Source of the DNA: Apoderus coryli
Lineage: Eukaryota; Arthropoda; Insecta; Coleoptera; Attelabidae
Length of the DNA stretch: 64,000 nt
Assembly: GCA_911728435.2 (NCBI GenBank)
Contig: OU452202.1
Span: forward strand, 13,433,135 to 13,497,134
Reading direction: 5' to 3'
The notes beneath the pieces are model-generated. The model was not told the origin of the DNA, searched no databases, and saw only the letters and a list, made by a program, of their open reading frames with translations. The translations under genes and the position numbers were made by a program. Below are positions 1 through 12,299 of this stretch, in pieces (the first letter of the stretch is position 1; every line of letters starts with the position of its first letter).

Positions 1-189
1 GATGTTCATACGTTGAACTTACGTTTTCGCGGACTTATTTCGCCCCCGCCTCACAAAACTTCATTATTCAAGAGATCATTTACTTACCAAATTTATATGC
101 TATACAATAACATACCAGAGGACTTCAAAAAGTTAGGGGTTACGGCTTTTAAGTTTAAATACAGGAATCGACTTTTGGATTTCAAATAG
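1..189 (+). CDS. C-terminal end of a non-LTR retrotransposon reverse transcriptase (cut by the window edge)
   Basis: Frame 1 is open from the first base to a TAG at 187-189, giving 62 residues. The end of the frame has the composition and spacing seen at the C-terminus of jockey/CR1-type reverse transcriptase ORFs: a basic aromatic stretch (RGLISPPPHKTSLFKRSF), then a Y-x-LYN-x-IP segment (IYMLYNNIPEDFK) and a short basic tail. In such elements this region lies downstream of the RT palm and thumb. Nothing of the catalytic core is in the window, so only the family level is safe. The 3' UTR and a short ATT-repeat tail follow, so the 3' terminus of the element looks complete. Recognition rests on pattern memory of LINE C-termini, not on a catalytic motif. 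Confidence 0.6.
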   Translation, partial: DVHTLNLRFRGLISPPPHKTSLFKRSFTYQIYMLYNNIPEDFKKLGVTAFKFKYRNRLLDFK

Positions 190-462
190 ATTTTTTGTTT
201 AATTTTTCTTTTCAGATTTTTTGGGGAAAGTAGTAAACTTTGATTGTAGTAAAAGGCATGACTAAGGAGTGCAGTTATTGGTCGGACGTATTAGAAATTT
301 AGTTCTAAAGTTATGAATTTTGGGGTTGAGCTTAGAACTTTTTTTAATTGTTTTCAACTCCATTTTGCATATCAATTCAGTATTATGTTATGTATTTATG
401 ATATTCTGACTTAATCTGTACGTTGTTATGATTTGAATGCAAATAAATGTATTATTATTATA
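190..462 (+). other. 3' UTR and ATT-repeat tail of the LINE at the left edge
   Basis: Non-coding sequence that follows the stop codon and ends in an AAATAAATG-like signal and (ATT)n at about 441-461. Many insect non-LTR elements end in a short microsatellite of this kind rather than poly(A). The boundary is an inference from the tail. Confidence 0.5.
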
Positions 463-3400
463 TGTCATAACTCATTTTTTTTTCTTAAAACGAGATCACT
501 CAGGTTTTTGACAACAAAACATGATTTTAGAGACCTCCTCAATAACCTGATTTGCTAACTAAAGGTTATCTCTTTTATATAAATTGTAAATGAGGAAATA
601 TTACTAAGGCTCACCAAGGAACAGATATTCTTTTTAAAGTTTTCATAAGACTTTATTAAATGACTCACAGCAACTTCAGTTTTTTTAAACAAATATAAAT
701 ATACTAGTTCAACCAACATTATAATTAAATTAATTGTCCACTCTGTTGACTTTCAAGAGTCTCCACGTTAGGCAAAGCAAGACCAACGCTATTAACATAG
801 TAGTCAATTATAAATTGCTTTGTTCAATTGACAACACTATACATCTTGAAACAAATTTATTTTATTACATATTCTTCCTAAATAGTAAATAGCTCACTAG
901 GAATTCTATATTGTACTGTATTTTGCACATTTAGCTGCAGTCTGACAGTTTTAATGCTATTTTTACCCAGTTACTTTTTTATTTGAGTGCTATTTTGTGT
1001 GGCAACAGTGTCTTGAAAAATTTATTTCGACAAGAAAGGGTATTATATTGTAAAGATTTTCGTACGGTGAATTATTCCGCGGTAAACAATTTCAACAAGT
1101 TGATCTCTTCACATTGGCGTTTGCTCCAGGGTGAATTTGGTGTGTGTTTGGGCAACTCCATTATACTGGATAAAAATTTGGCCGTATTGGATATACTTGG
1201 TGAAATTGAAACAGACATGAGAGACAACTAGACAGAAAGGTAGAACTGTTAACTCTACTGAATTGTAGAGAACCAGTTTCGGAAAAATTGAGTTACCAAA
1301 AAACAATTATTCTCCATCACATAAATATACCCACAAACAAAAAATGTATTGTTGAGCGTCAAAATATAGAATTGATGAGTCATTAGCCGGTACCTACAGC
1401 TTAAAAATAAATTGCTTAATCAATGTTTTTCGTACATGAAATAGTGGCCGCTGCTTTTCAACATACACAATTTCGACAATGACAAAAATAATTAATGAAT
1501 CTAAATTTGAATAAAACTGATAAATCCAACATTATCATTATCTCAACTAACAGATTGTCGCCGATATTTATGTGAGAAAATAATATTTTAAAAAATAGTA
1601 TAAAACAAATACAAGAAACTAAAAATAAACGTGAGCAAGTTCAAGATCAAGGAACATGTATATACGATTATATATTATGGCTTTGGTCAAATTTATGTGG
1701 TCGTCTTGATTTTTATTCATTTTGTTGCTTTCGTTGTTCAAGTAGATGTGTAGTTACGAGTAAAAAGAATAATGCCTACACTAACGAGGGTTATGGTCTT
1801 CGCACGTAAAATCTATAAATTTTATATTTACTTTATTGAGTTTGTTATAGTTTGCTAGAGGATTCGAATTCCACAAAACGTAACAGTGTTGTTAGACTTT
1901 GGTGCTGTATCTGATTGATTTCTGTGTAGGTAGTGGATTTCACATTAACAAATAATATTATTATATTTCAATTACTTTATAAAGGTAGTTGGAAATATCG
2001 AAATTCTGATTATATTTGTTTACAATAGCATCTGATTACTTAGAAATTGTGAAACATGTTTAAAATTAGTGTGAGATGAAGTTATTGATGTATCTTCCCA
2101 CGATTATAATGCTCCTGCTGTTCGGACATAATATGCTTTAAGCTATACTTGTATGATTATTATTGGGAAGACAGAACTCTATGGCTAGCCATCAAATGGC
2201 GGGACCACATTATATATGCAAATTGCTTACGCCAGATCAGAAATTTGAGCCTGGGTTGCACTTCAAGGATCATAGCTTTATCCACGTAGACAAGTACTCT
2301 CTGTTGAACTCAAGGCTACACTTACTGACACTCTGGTTTTGAGTAATTTTAAAATAATTTGCCGCACAAAATGTAGGTTTTTAGTGCGTCCAAGTTTAAT
2401 AAGCAGGAAAACCTATAATGGAACCAATCTTATGAGTGATTTAAACAAAAACAAGTTGTACATTAGAAAGCTGAACTGAATTTAAATAAAAGTGATGTTG
2501 AGTTTACTTTAAATTTCTTTGACCTCTACTAACAATTTTGGTTGCTACAAGCGGCAAACGTGGCTCGGAAATTCAAGCCATTGAGATACGGAATTTGGAC
2601 AATTATGTGATGGTTACGTCCATTACACTGTTTCCAAATATGGAAATACCGATGTGTGCTTGCAGAGTAGCAACGCAAATAACTATATATATAGTTGTTG
2701 CCAAATAACTTTGCACGTGCACATGTTATCTCCTCAAAGTTTGCAACATTGTCACACTAACGGCGGTAGTTGACATATATCACGGCAGTGCAAGTAAAGA
2801 ATAGTATTAAAGAAAGTTAGGCGAAGATTAATGTCCATTAATCTTTGATATAGGTGATATGTTATTTTAAAGTGTAAAAAATATGTTACAGTAACTGGTT
2901 TAAACATTTGACATTTTTACACTATAGTATTCGCCCGGCGGTCATCGCCTATGGTCCTCCTACCATAGTGTCTTCTTTATGCATAGGAAAATTGCCAATC
3001 CCGTTAGTTTCCATTTAGCGTCGCAGTAGGGAGTTGCTTGTACTGTTCGTCGCCACGCGGACGTTTACGATTGTTATTGTTTTGAACTCTAATAAATCCA
3101 GAGGAATATAATATATTCCATATGGAAGAAAGAAGAATAGAACCACTACAATCACCCGTCAAAATTGTAATCAACGAGCATGCAAGGAACATGTATAGTG
3201 AAGACAAACGTTTGCTTAGATTGCAATCGGTCTAATTCGGAAGCCAGTCCGTTAACTGTCATATTGGTGTTTACTTTGCAGTATATCCGTGTTTACGTTT
3301 AGCTAGTTTTAAGTTACTTAGTTTTTATAAAAATGAAGACAATTTTTGAATATAGAGTTTGTTTGCATGTAATGAAAAATTATGCACCTGCTCCAGAGAA

Positions 3401-3614
3401 TAACACGTTTCATCATAAAAAAAAAACAAAAACAAAAATTTAATTGCGTTATATTATTTCGCTAAAATTTATATCCATATCGTTTGTAAACTCCCAGTCG
3501 TAGTTTTTAGAACGGACAGATTGGGATTGTAGCGTTTGGTGTTTGTTTGTCACTATAGCTTTTGTTTATAATTGAGTTAATTTTTTTAAGTGTATTGGTT
3601 TTGTTAATTGAAAA
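463..3614. other. AT-rich sequence, no gene recognised
   Basis: Only short ORFs (about 60-80 codons) without recognisable motifs are present. I see no transposase, RT or RNA-gene signature here. Old decayed repeats cannot be excluded. Confidence 0.5.
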
Positions 3615-4000
3615 ATGGATTTAATTTCAAAAGCATTGGCAAAAAACTTGAAATCAAACAATATGGACGCCCTACGCCTGACGTAAATATTGAGTGCCTA
3701 GCACAAGCCTGGGCAAAAGTTAGGTAATGTAGGAAAATTTAATACAAACATTTATGACAAATACGGATTGATCTGTGGCTGTGAGTTAAAAAATAGACTA
3801 TCTTGTTTTGTGTGTGTATTTTTTGGTGATGAAATGTGTTTCAGGCAATTAGTGGTGTTGATGACTTAGTACATCTGGCTGAAAAGGTCAAACTGCATGG
3901 AAATTCCAAAGAGCATCTTACATGTCAAATGCGTCTAACGCATTTTAAAAAAAAATTATTACTGATATCTACGATCTGCTTGAAGTTAGTAAGGATTTCC
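3615..4000 (+). pseudogene. Remnant of a ZMYM1/hAT-type protein: TTF-like zinc-finger region
   Basis: From about 3737 one frame reads KFNTNIYDKYGLICGCELKN and then RLSCFVCVFFGDEMCFRQ. After a one-base shift near 3840 it continues GVDDLVHLAEKVKLHGNSKE and ends with an HL-x-C segment. This order (W/I-x-Y-x-C ... LFCF-x-C-x-FFG ... DL-x-HL-x-E-K-x-K-x-H-x-x-SK-x-H) is the TTF-type zinc finger found at the N-terminus of hAT transposons and their domesticated relatives of the ZMYM1 type. An ATG at 3615 starts a short leader, but in-frame stops and the shift break the gene, and no downstream hAT catalytic domain follows. It is therefore a decayed fragment of a hAT-like element or a retro-derived copy. 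The family call is from motif memory. Confidence 0.55.
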
Positions 4001-5144
4001 CATGAATTTGAACCTAAAACACTTCCTGTCAGGATTTATCCAAAAGCATTGTGTCTGTATGTTACAAAAAATTAATCTTTTTTATATGATAAAGAAATCC
4101 ATCCCGTTTTCAATGAACATGGAGAGAAAACCTATTATAGTATTTTAGGGATTAATATCTATCTGCTCTACTTTAAATAGAAGCAAAGTTTCAGATACAG
4201 ATATTTTTATGTTCGATTACACTATTATAATTTTGATTCCAATTCGTTATTTCATGAAATGTTTGGAGAACAATCGAATCCACATCACGTCTATTGGAAA
4301 TTAGTTTAATAGTATAATTTCTCAAATTTAACTAAAAAACACGATCCTACTAATTTGTTCAATAATTTACAATATTTAATAAAGATGAAATTTAAATAAA
4401 GTTTCTTGTCATTAAAACACCTTCCGTCACAAACTTTATTTTTACCACTCTGTCATCGAGTCACAATATCTTGCAAGTATTCGTCTCACTTCTAAAACAA
4501 AAACTGGCATACGATCAACGTTCATATCCATATAGGTACAGGATTCTTCGTATACATAACATGATTCTTGATAAATAATTTATTTTTACATTGTCAACGT
4601 ATATATCAATGACTTTAAAATATGTCACACAAAAACACATTACACGACCAGACAAAATAATTAAGTGGTCAAAAAACGTGGCAATATCCTCTAAACATAA
4701 AAATCAGACAGACATCATTAATCAATGTGGAGAAAAAAGAACCGCAAATACGTAATTATCTGATAATATATTTTGAATAATTGTTTTTATTTTTTTTTTG
4801 TTTTGGTTAAAAATATTTCAATACTTTTAATATAAATGATAAGTATAATCTGTGGGTAGGACATTGAAATATTTATGCATGCTTTTTAGATTAACACGTT
4901 CAGAGTCCTACCAGTCATATATGGGTGGTAGATTCAATTACCTATTAGTCCTGCTAACCATATGTGGGTCGTAATTGTAGATTTTTATACGGAATTTTAT
5001 TGACGTGGAGAATGACTTGCCCTAAGAAGGTTTTAGAAAAAGATGCATGTACTTGTATTTTGAAGTAAAATAATTTTATCAACAGTAAAAACACAAGAGC
5101 TTTTTTTTATCGGATAAATTTATTTTTGTAACGAAATAATTATG

Positions 5145-5180
5145 CCAATCAGTAATTTTACGAGAAAAATTACTGATTGG
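5145..5180. repeat. Perfect 15-bp inverted repeat (hairpin)
   Basis: CCAATCAGTAATTTT at 5145-5159 is the exact reverse complement of 5166-5180, separated by 6 bases (ACGAGA). No element ends are recognised beside it. Confidence 0.85.
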
Positions 5181-5428
5181 AAAAATTTTGAGTTAAAAAG
5201 AAAATTATCCTCGAAAAAAAAGCTCGAGTGTTTTTTGGCAAGATAAATTAACGACCGAATATATGAATGAACAACAACAATAATTGTCTTTATTGATACA
5301 ATTAAATTATTTAAATGAGCAGTTATTAAACACGCAATTTTTATAAATAGTTTGGTTTGGTGTTGTATGTTGTAATGTTTCAGTATCAATTATCAACAAT
5401 ACTTAAATAACTGACAGGGCAGACATTA

Positions 5429-5480
5429 AAGCGTCTACATCTAGTATGCTTACGTCACAGCATACTAGATGTAGACGCTT
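5429..5480. repeat. Perfect 22-bp inverted repeat (hairpin)
   Basis: Bases 5429-5450 are the exact reverse complement of 5459-5480, with an 8-base loop (TACGTCAC). The stem begins AAGCGTCTACATC. The arm is less AT-rich than the surroundings. It could be the core of a foldback transposon or a palindromic element end. A small-RNA precursor is possible in length but unsupported. Confidence 0.88.
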
Positions 5481-5599
5481 AAGAGGAACAGGCGTTTTTA
5501 TCGGTGATAAAAAACGATGCACCTTTTTTATCGCTGTCAAAACGACACAACAGTCATCTTTAAATGACACATTTTATACAGGAGTTAATTTATCGGATG

Positions 5600-5905
5600 A
5601 AAATTCAACTAAAAATGTACTGACACTGACTGTAATTTAATTTCGAAATTGTCTTGAGATTAAGCAACTAAAGTTTTTTATTTCTTGTATATTTTTTATA
5701 TTGCCACGTTTAGGTTTAACGTGAACTACGAGGGCATTTAAAATAAGGGCCTTATCTAAAAGATTGAAACACCGAATACCAAGTTTAAATAGACTAAGTT
5801 TATTAACAGTTAAAGTTGAGAAGAATTTACAAAATGATGAAACTTAAATTAGAGAGTATAGAGTTATAATAATAGAACAGAAATAATATTACTTACATTA
5901 AAACG
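5600..5905 (-). repeat. Dispersed repeat, copy C (related to 24390-24600 and 21590-21650)
   Basis: Read on the minus strand, 5703-5900 matches 24390-24590 with few differences (shared blocks include TAACTGTTAATAAACTTAGT and CCCTCGTAGTTCACGTTAAA). Bases 5610-5660, also on the minus strand, match 21595-21650 (shared TCTCAAGACAAT and GAAATTAAATTACAG). It is one piece of a long, fragmented, non-coding repeat. Autonomy and class are not visible. Confidence 0.65.
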
Positions 5906-8117
5906 ACGTGTTTCATCTTTTCTTTTAAAAATGTACCATTTTGAAAATAATCGCCCGCTCCGTTACTTTACGGACATATTATTTTGAGATGGACTTGTAG
6001 ATTATGGATCAATAAAATGTAAATTTTAATAAATTTGCCAAGGTTTTGCTCATTTATTAGACCATCTTCAGTACTACTTCGAAAACTACATCTTTATGTC
6101 CAGAATAATTTACGTAAAAAACAAAACGATACAAAACTCTTGGCATAAATATGTTTTTTTTTATGTAAAGCATTCAAAAATATTTCCTTTCTGGATACAA
6201 AAGTTTCTTATGTAGGGTTGGATAGACTCAAGGTGGCAAATTAAAGAACAACATTAATTTTATGACCACCAATCCATCAATTTAATGATAAAGGTTAAAA
6301 AGAGTAAATAATAATTTCTGTATTATCTTTAAATAAAATTTTTATATTGTAAATCAAAAAGTCTTAGGTCTTGCTTATGATACCTGCCGCAGACCTTCGT
6401 TTGAATTCCTTGTTCCAGTATTATGATTATGCACGAAAATATTTCACAATTTAAAAATGTGTGAACTTGAAAAGACATGATTATGAGTACTTTGGTTACA
6501 GTCGTCGCTATCGAGCGTGTTCGGGAAAAGTAATTGTAGAAAGTAATTCAAACTCCAATGCTACAATTACAAATTAATTTAAAACGAAAGGTAATTAAGT
6601 ACAATCGCAAATTTCCACCATCAATTACGTTCCCAACTCTGGATATGGTATCCTGACGAGCTCATAATAAGAGAAAACGGAATTCGTCAATATCTGACGA
6701 CCCATGCCTCAGTCTGATTGCAATGAATTAATTAATAATTATATTGTTTTATATATATTTTTCAAAAGTTCAGAGCAATTTGAACAATCCAACAAGTATT
6801 GAAACAAAACTTTCTTTTAGATTTCAACCAAGTACAACCGAAAAACGGCTCGAAATTCAATACCGTTTAACAGCAAAATGGTTTGTTGTTTAAAATACAC
6901 CGTATGAGTTGACATACCGATTAATCATTCACAACTAGTCCCTGCCAAAATAATTAATTGTAATTAAATGGTTTGCAGAAAGTGCAGTTAAATTTCAGCA
7001 CGTGTACTACGACGTGCATAAATAATAATGATTTAGTTGCACATTCTAATTAGTAAACTATAGACTCATTGTTATGCAGATATACATTTTGTTTATTAAA
7101 TGTAATGAATATACGCGACATGAAATTGAGATGGAGGAGGTTTCTGGAGCAGAGCACGTGAGGAAATTCCTAGATGTAATAGAACAGATAATGGTTTAAC
7201 TCTACCGTAATTTAACAAACATAATGGTTTTCAGTTCATGCTGTTACAACAATTACAGACATCACATAGACTAAAAGAGCATGACGCACAATACCTGCAT
7301 TTGGAGGCAAAATGAAAATCCGTTAAATTTCGAAGACATTTTTACATGAACTCTAGACTCCCAGAGGTGTATCATGCCCCACAGACACACTGTAAATTGA
7401 ATTTGTAGTAATAAGAACTTCTTCGCAAGTACGAACATATAATTTGACATTTTACATAAACTGAGAAACACTCATCTTTCGAAAGTCTTATTTTTTGGTA
7501 TCAGGACCAGAAAATGAATACGTCCTATATTTATATTAGTCAGAGAACATTTTTTAGACCAAGGCTGGGAAACCTAATTGCCAAATGTTTACCCTAGCAT
7601 TACTGGTACTTCTCTAATCCAAAACGGAAATTAGACACCAAACCCAAAGTCTCTCTGGAAATCGCTGTCATTTCGGTGTGGATGTTGTCTATTATTCAAA
7701 GCACTACCTCTGTAAGAACACGATAATAATGCTATGGATGGTTGAATAATTCCTGGGATGGAATAAATTGTTAGTGTCGGACTGTATTTTTGTCTGATCT
7801 ATGGAGTTACTGGAGACGATGTATATTTCTTAACCTTCCAGCCCTACGTTTTGGTATCGTCATGAACCTGTTTCGGAACTGTTAGGATAGGTTGGTAAGT
7901 GTCGAAATTACAATTAATGTTAAGTTTTCTGAATATGTATAGGTTGTTGTTGTACCATGATGACCGTTTATACCACTTCGGTACGATATAAACTCTACCA
8001 TGATTATATTTTTTGAATATCTTAATAAAAAAAATAACGTGTATAGCTTACGTTAAATTTTCAATAAACCACTTAATTATTTAAATTATTGCCAAGATTT
8101 CGGTGTTAAGAAGAAAA
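5906..8117. other. AT-rich sequence, no gene recognised
   Basis: Short unremarkable ORFs only. No transposase, RT or RNA signature was found by eye on either strand. Confidence 0.45.
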
Positions 8118-8328
8118 GCAACAAATTGGCCAGCCCGATTCCCTGATCTAATGCCTCTCGAGTTTTTTCTATGTATACCCCCATAGAAAAAAAAAAGAAA
8201 TAGTTTACAGTGAGTCACCAACTACTGTAGAAGACATGAAAATTCTTCCCAAATGCTCCAACGAGCTAAAAGTTCATATATTGCACTGCCAACAAGGGGG
8301 TCGATATTTTGAGCATTTGTTAAAATAA
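8118..8328 (+). pseudogene. C-terminal fragment of a mariner-related DDE transposase
   Basis: One frame reads ATNWPARFPDLMPLEFFL, the W-P-x-R-S-P-D-L-x-P-L-D-F-F-L block that carries the third catalytic acidic residue (here E in LEFF) of the IS630/Tc1/mariner-related transposases widespread in insects. A stop and shift follow near 8184. The reading then resumes as KEIVYSESPTTVEDMK and ends CQQGGRYFEHLLK before a TAA at 8326-8328, which is the usual C-terminus of this group. The first two catalytic aspartates and the N-terminal helix-turn-helix are absent, so it is a truncated relic. It lies directly upstream of the ATT-rich tail at 8391-8410. Confidence 0.75.
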
Positions 8329-8390
8329 CTTGATAGTTTAGAAATTAGTTCGTGTGTACCTGTAATTCTGATTGCGACTACAAATAAAAG

Positions 8391-8410
8391 ATTATTATTA
8401 TTATTATTAA
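8391..8410 (+). repeat. ATT microsatellite, probable element tail
   Basis: (ATT)n preceded by CAAATAAAAG resembles a retroelement 3' tail. It sits at the junction between the DDE transposase relic and the RTE-like RT, so it may mark the end of an older element. Confidence 0.55.
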
Positions 8411-9608
8411 ATGCGAAAGAGATATCAGTAGCTCACAGTTTGGGTTTAGACAAGGGATGGGCACAAGAGAAGCGATAGTGCCCACGCAAGTCCTTGTACA
8501 GAACTGCCATGATGTGAGAAAAGACATATATATGCCTTTGCTTTGTTGATTACGAGAAAGCATTTGACCGAGTTGAACATCCCAAACTAATGCAGCTCCT
8601 CAGGAATCTTGACATAGATCAAAAAGACATTAGATGTATAGAAAATCTATATTGGTACCAGACTGCACATATTAGGCTCAATAATGAGCTGTCTGATGAT
8701 ATAGAGATCCAGAGGGGCGTGCGACAGGGATGTGTCTTGTCCCCGCTTTTGTTCAACCTGTACTCGGAGGGGGTCTTCCGGGAAGCATTGGAAGATGCGG
8801 AGATCGGTATTAAAGTCAACGGAGTGTGGATTAATAACATACGTTATGCTGATGACACAGTGCTCATAACATGCAAGACTTACAAAGACTGATAAACACA
8901 GTCGGTCAACATAGCAGATTGATGGGTCTAAACATAAACACTAAAAAGACGAAGTTTATGATAATATCAAGGAACCTAAATGCGTTTGAAGACTCACAGT
9001 TAACATTCAACGCAATGCGCATAGACAGAGTGAACAAATTTAAATACTTGGGCATGTGGTTATCTGAAGACTGGACCTCTGATATCGAGGTCAAGAGTCG
9101 CATCGAACAAGCCCGACAAGCATTCCTAAGACTGAGGAGAGTATTTAGTTGCTCGGACTTCGATCTTGGTCTGAGGTTGAGATTCTTAAAGTGCTATGTG
9201 TGGTCAGTACTTCTCTACGGGATGGAAGGTTGGACTCTTAAAGTCAACAACATTAACAAATTGGAAGCGTTCGAGATGTGGCTTTACCGCAGAATGCTCA
9301 AGATACCGTGGACTGCAAGAATAACAAACGTAGAAGTTCTGTCCAACATCAACAAAGAACGTGAACTGTTAACCACCATAAAAAAGAGAAAGACTTCATA
9401 TCTGGGGCACGTCATGAGGAACAAGAAGTATGAGTATTTACAGTTGTTGATCGAGGGTAAGATAGAGGGCCGTAGAGGGATAGGAAGGAAGAAATTGTCA
9501 TGGTTGCGGAACATAAGACAGTGGACAGGAATAAATGACATACAGACCCTAATTCACACCGCAAGAGATAGAGAGGAGATGGAAAATGTGATCGCAAACA
9601 TCCATTAG
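8409..9608 (+). pseudogene. RTE-like non-LTR retrotransposon reverse transcriptase, 5'-truncated and frameshifted
   Basis: The reading begins with SSSQFGFRQGMGTREA (RT finger), shifts frame near 8535, then continues CFVDYEKAFDRVEHPKLM (motif A region), GVRQGCVLSPLLFNLYSE (motif B) and IRYADDTVLI with the YADD catalytic box at about 8845. A second frameshift near 8870 leads to a 245-codon frame with the KFKYLGMWLSEDW block, LYGMEGWTL, and the long C-terminal tail GHVMRNKKYEYLQL ... GRKKLSWLRNIRQWTG typical of RTE-related insect elements. The apurinic-like endonuclease domain is missing, so the copy is 5'-truncated, as is usual for LINEs. Two frameshifts make it non-functional as read. A second fragment of the same tail lies at 54004-54177. 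Assignment to the RTE group is from motif memory; the RT call is certain. Confidence 0.88.
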
Positions 9609-9772
9609 TGGATAGCATCCGAAGAATAAAATCTTAGCTCAAATTAAAGCTCAACTTTTTTGTTTTTATATAAAAAAAAATGAAAATGACAAAAAATTGC
9701 AATTTTTGTTGACAATTTTCTCTTTTCAAATGTTTTTTCTTTTAGAGCGTCATTTATTTATGCGAAAATATA

Positions 9773-9928
9773 CAGGGTGTCGCATTAAGAAAAAGCAAGT
9801 TTGGTCTGCTGTGCGTTTGTGAACTCCCTGTATAGTTGCCAAAATTTTTGGATTGTAAATCTCTTCAGTGCCTAAAAGTTTTATAAAGATTTTTTTTTGT
9901 CTATCCCACACATTGATGGGCCACCCTG
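9773..9928. mobile_element. Short MITE with CAGGGTG ends and TA duplications
   Basis: The left end reads CAGGGTGTCGC and the right end, reversed, CAGGGTGGCCC. Both are flanked by TA (9771-9772 and 9929-9930). The 156 bp between have no coding capacity. This is the usual layout of non-autonomous Tc1/mariner-type elements. Confidence 0.6.
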
Positions 9929-10191
9929 TATAATATAATAGAGTTTTGCTTTATCTAATATACGTTCAAAGTATCAGTTAAGATACATTATAATCTTTTT
10001 ATTTATTTCCAACAGATAAAATCCATTTACAGGAAATTCACATTACAATTAAGAAATTATTAAAATAATACTGAATGTACCACAATATATACAAATGAAA
10101 AAGGATATACCTGACTAAACAATCAAAATCACACCAATCATCCGCGCAATCATTCAACGACAAGACCAACAACAAGAGGAAGTGAAATATA

Positions 10192-10482
10192 CAGAGTGGC
10201 CTATTCAACGTTCTCGGGAACTACGAAGGTATGTTTCTGAAACTTAAGGGTTAGATATTGTCGGGAAGGTTCTATATTGATCAACTATTTTCGGGTTTAT
10301 ATTACTTCCGGTTATACCGTACCATTTAAAATAACGAGGTATAACCGGAAGTAATTTAAAGCCGGAAATAATACATCAATATAAGAACCTTCCCGATAAT
10401 AACGAACCCTTAAGTATCAGAAACATTCCTTATTTGTAGTTCCCGAGAACTTTGAATATGCCACTCAAGATGAATCACCCTG
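10192..10482. mobile_element. Foldback MITE with arms of about 125 bp
   Basis: Bases 10197-10320 pair with 10339-10466 in inverted orientation with a few mismatches (shared GTTCTCGGGAACTAC and TTACTTCCGGTTATACC). The outer ends are CAGAGTG and CACCCTG, each next to a TA (10190-10191, 10483-10484). The inner CTTCCGGTTATA motif recurs in the DDE element at 42196-43207, which may be its autonomous relative. Confidence 0.75.
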
Positions 10483-12000
10483 TATAAAATGTTTAATATA
10501 GCAGTTCATGACAATGTACTCGTACTTTGTACCTGTCTGTAATTGAACTTATGTAATCGAGCACATTTTTTACGATTTTGAACTTAATACCCGAGTACAT
10601 TGTAACTGTAGGTACAGATCTACAGCTCTGCCCTGTACAATGAAATAAAATCGGTGAATCATGGCAAGACACTGTTACTTTCATATATCAAAATATCCAT
10701 TTTATTTACTTGACATCTAGATATCAAGTATTATTTCTGCTGCCAGTTTCATGGTTTTATCTTTTGAACATTTTAATTAAGTTATTGGGGAATTTAAAAC
10801 AATCTACTGTTCGAATCTATGCTTTTGATGTATTAATAGCAATTATTATTCGATGTTGCCCTTTATTAAAAATCATTCTAGATAAAAGCGCGTTAGGCTG
10901 CGACATACAGAAATATTAACTACGATGGAAAACCTGATCGGGAATAACAACGGGGTATGATTTTCTGAACAAAGAGATATTAATTGTCTCTAAGAGTACA
11001 AATTAAAAGAAATATACCAATGATATATGATACAATGATATTGTAGATAAATGTGTTTAAAAAACAGTATCTTATGGAACTTAAGATGTTTTACCAATTG
11101 ACAGTACGATATTAATTCCACAAAACGACTATTGTACCTTTAATGAAGACGGCCCTTCCTCCTATGAGTTACATTTGCTCTATCCCAAAAATATAGGGTT
11201 GGCAATTAGGACTTTTTATCAGAATAAATTTTTCGGAAGGAATAATAAATTTAAACATCAAGATAGACAGTTAGTCGTATGAATTCATTATAATCAACTC
11301 CTATCAAATTAAACCAACCATGTCACGTTTATCCATTTCTGCTAATGATAGTCTCTGTTTCTTGCAAATGCTTAAAATTTCAATTCCCATTACAAGTAGG
11401 TATGTCTGTATACTCAACATACCTAATACTATTTAACATTCAAAACGCATTAGTATGCAGTCTTATTGGATTAATTAATTGAATAATTTTCATTCAATTA
11501 ATAAAGTGAACCGGGAGAAAAATCCGATGATTTTCCATGTAAATTAATTAATATACGGTTATTATCATACAGCGATGACTAGCGGGCAAATTCAATCTTA
11601 CAACTACTGATATTAAATATGTATATAATATTGTAGTAGGCTGTCTGCATAAATTAGTGACAACTATTATAATAAAGCATTTATTATGTTGTACGTGAAG
11701 GAATAGAAGGGTACAGAAGAAATAAGAGAAAAAAAAGGAGTTGCATTTACATTGCTTGGTTTAATATAAAAAGAAACAGTAATTAATAAATTTATTAACG
11801 CACGCGATAAGATCCTACAGTCTTGCTGCATCTGATAAATATTCAACTAACGAACGACCTTTTTTTATAAATAAAAAAAGTTAGTTAGTTGCTATTTCTT
11901 GTATGATGTTTTTTGCAAATCCATAATCTTCATTTAACGCTATCAAAAGAATATAATATATTTTGGTATACTATGGTAATAAAAGTTAAAAAATAAAAAA
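10483..12000. other. AT-rich sequence, no gene recognised
   Basis: Short ORFs without motifs. Small local palindromes such as that near 11470-11505 are not linked to an element I can define. Confidence 0.4.
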
Positions 12001-12244
12001 AATCAGTTGTGTCGCCCCAAAACTTTCCCGGCAAGATATAATATAATCAAAAATATTATATGACCTCCGTAACGAAACAGATTTTTCATAATTATTATAA
12101 TTGTATTAGTTTCATTATTTCCAATAAACTAACGTAACAAACTAACAACTTTATTCAAAAATTGAAAAAGAAAGTATGGCCAGAGCTGGGATTCGAACCC
12201 ATAACCGTCCGCTTGCGAAGCGAACGCTCTATCAATGACGCCAC
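12001..12244 (-). mobile_element. tRNA-derived SINE, copy 1
   Basis: On the minus strand the element starts with a 66-base tRNA-like head (12244-12179). It continues through an AT-rich body with the CTAACGTAACAAACTAAC region and ends in a tail whose plus-strand form is GTTGTGTCGCCCC at 12004-12016. The same body and tail occur at 56507-56757 on the plus strand with the same head. The head keeps a polymerase III B-box consensus (reverse complement of 12188-12200). The acceptor stem no longer pairs, so it is a SINE head and not a tRNA gene. The tail also occurs without the tRNA head at 39165-39255. Confidence 0.75.
12188..12200 (-). promoter_or_regulatory. RNA polymerase III B box in the SINE head
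   Basis: Read on the minus strand the site is GGGTTCGAATCCC, containing the GGTTCGAANCC consensus of internal tRNA promoters. The A-box region upstream on the same strand (around TTGATAGAGCG) is degenerate. Confidence 0.65.
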
Positions 12245-12299
12245 AAAATTTTCTTTGAAAATATTGTATTATAATTTAATAAGATATTCTGTTCTAACT

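Larger units (their letters stand above)
4001..5590. other. AT-rich sequence with two hairpins, no gene recognised
   Basis: No coding similarity is seen. Apart from the two perfect hairpins listed separately (5145-5180 and 5429-5480), the stretch shows only A- and T-rich low-complexity sequence. Confidence 0.45.

Noticed and set aside
5429..5480. microRNA precursor
   Set aside because: The stem is long enough but perfectly paired with a short loop, and nothing else supports expression. It is kept only as a hairpin.
12179..12244. tRNA gene on the minus strand
   Set aside because: The T-arm and B box are good, but the acceptor ends do not pair and the sequence recurs with a common body and tail, so it is a SINE head.
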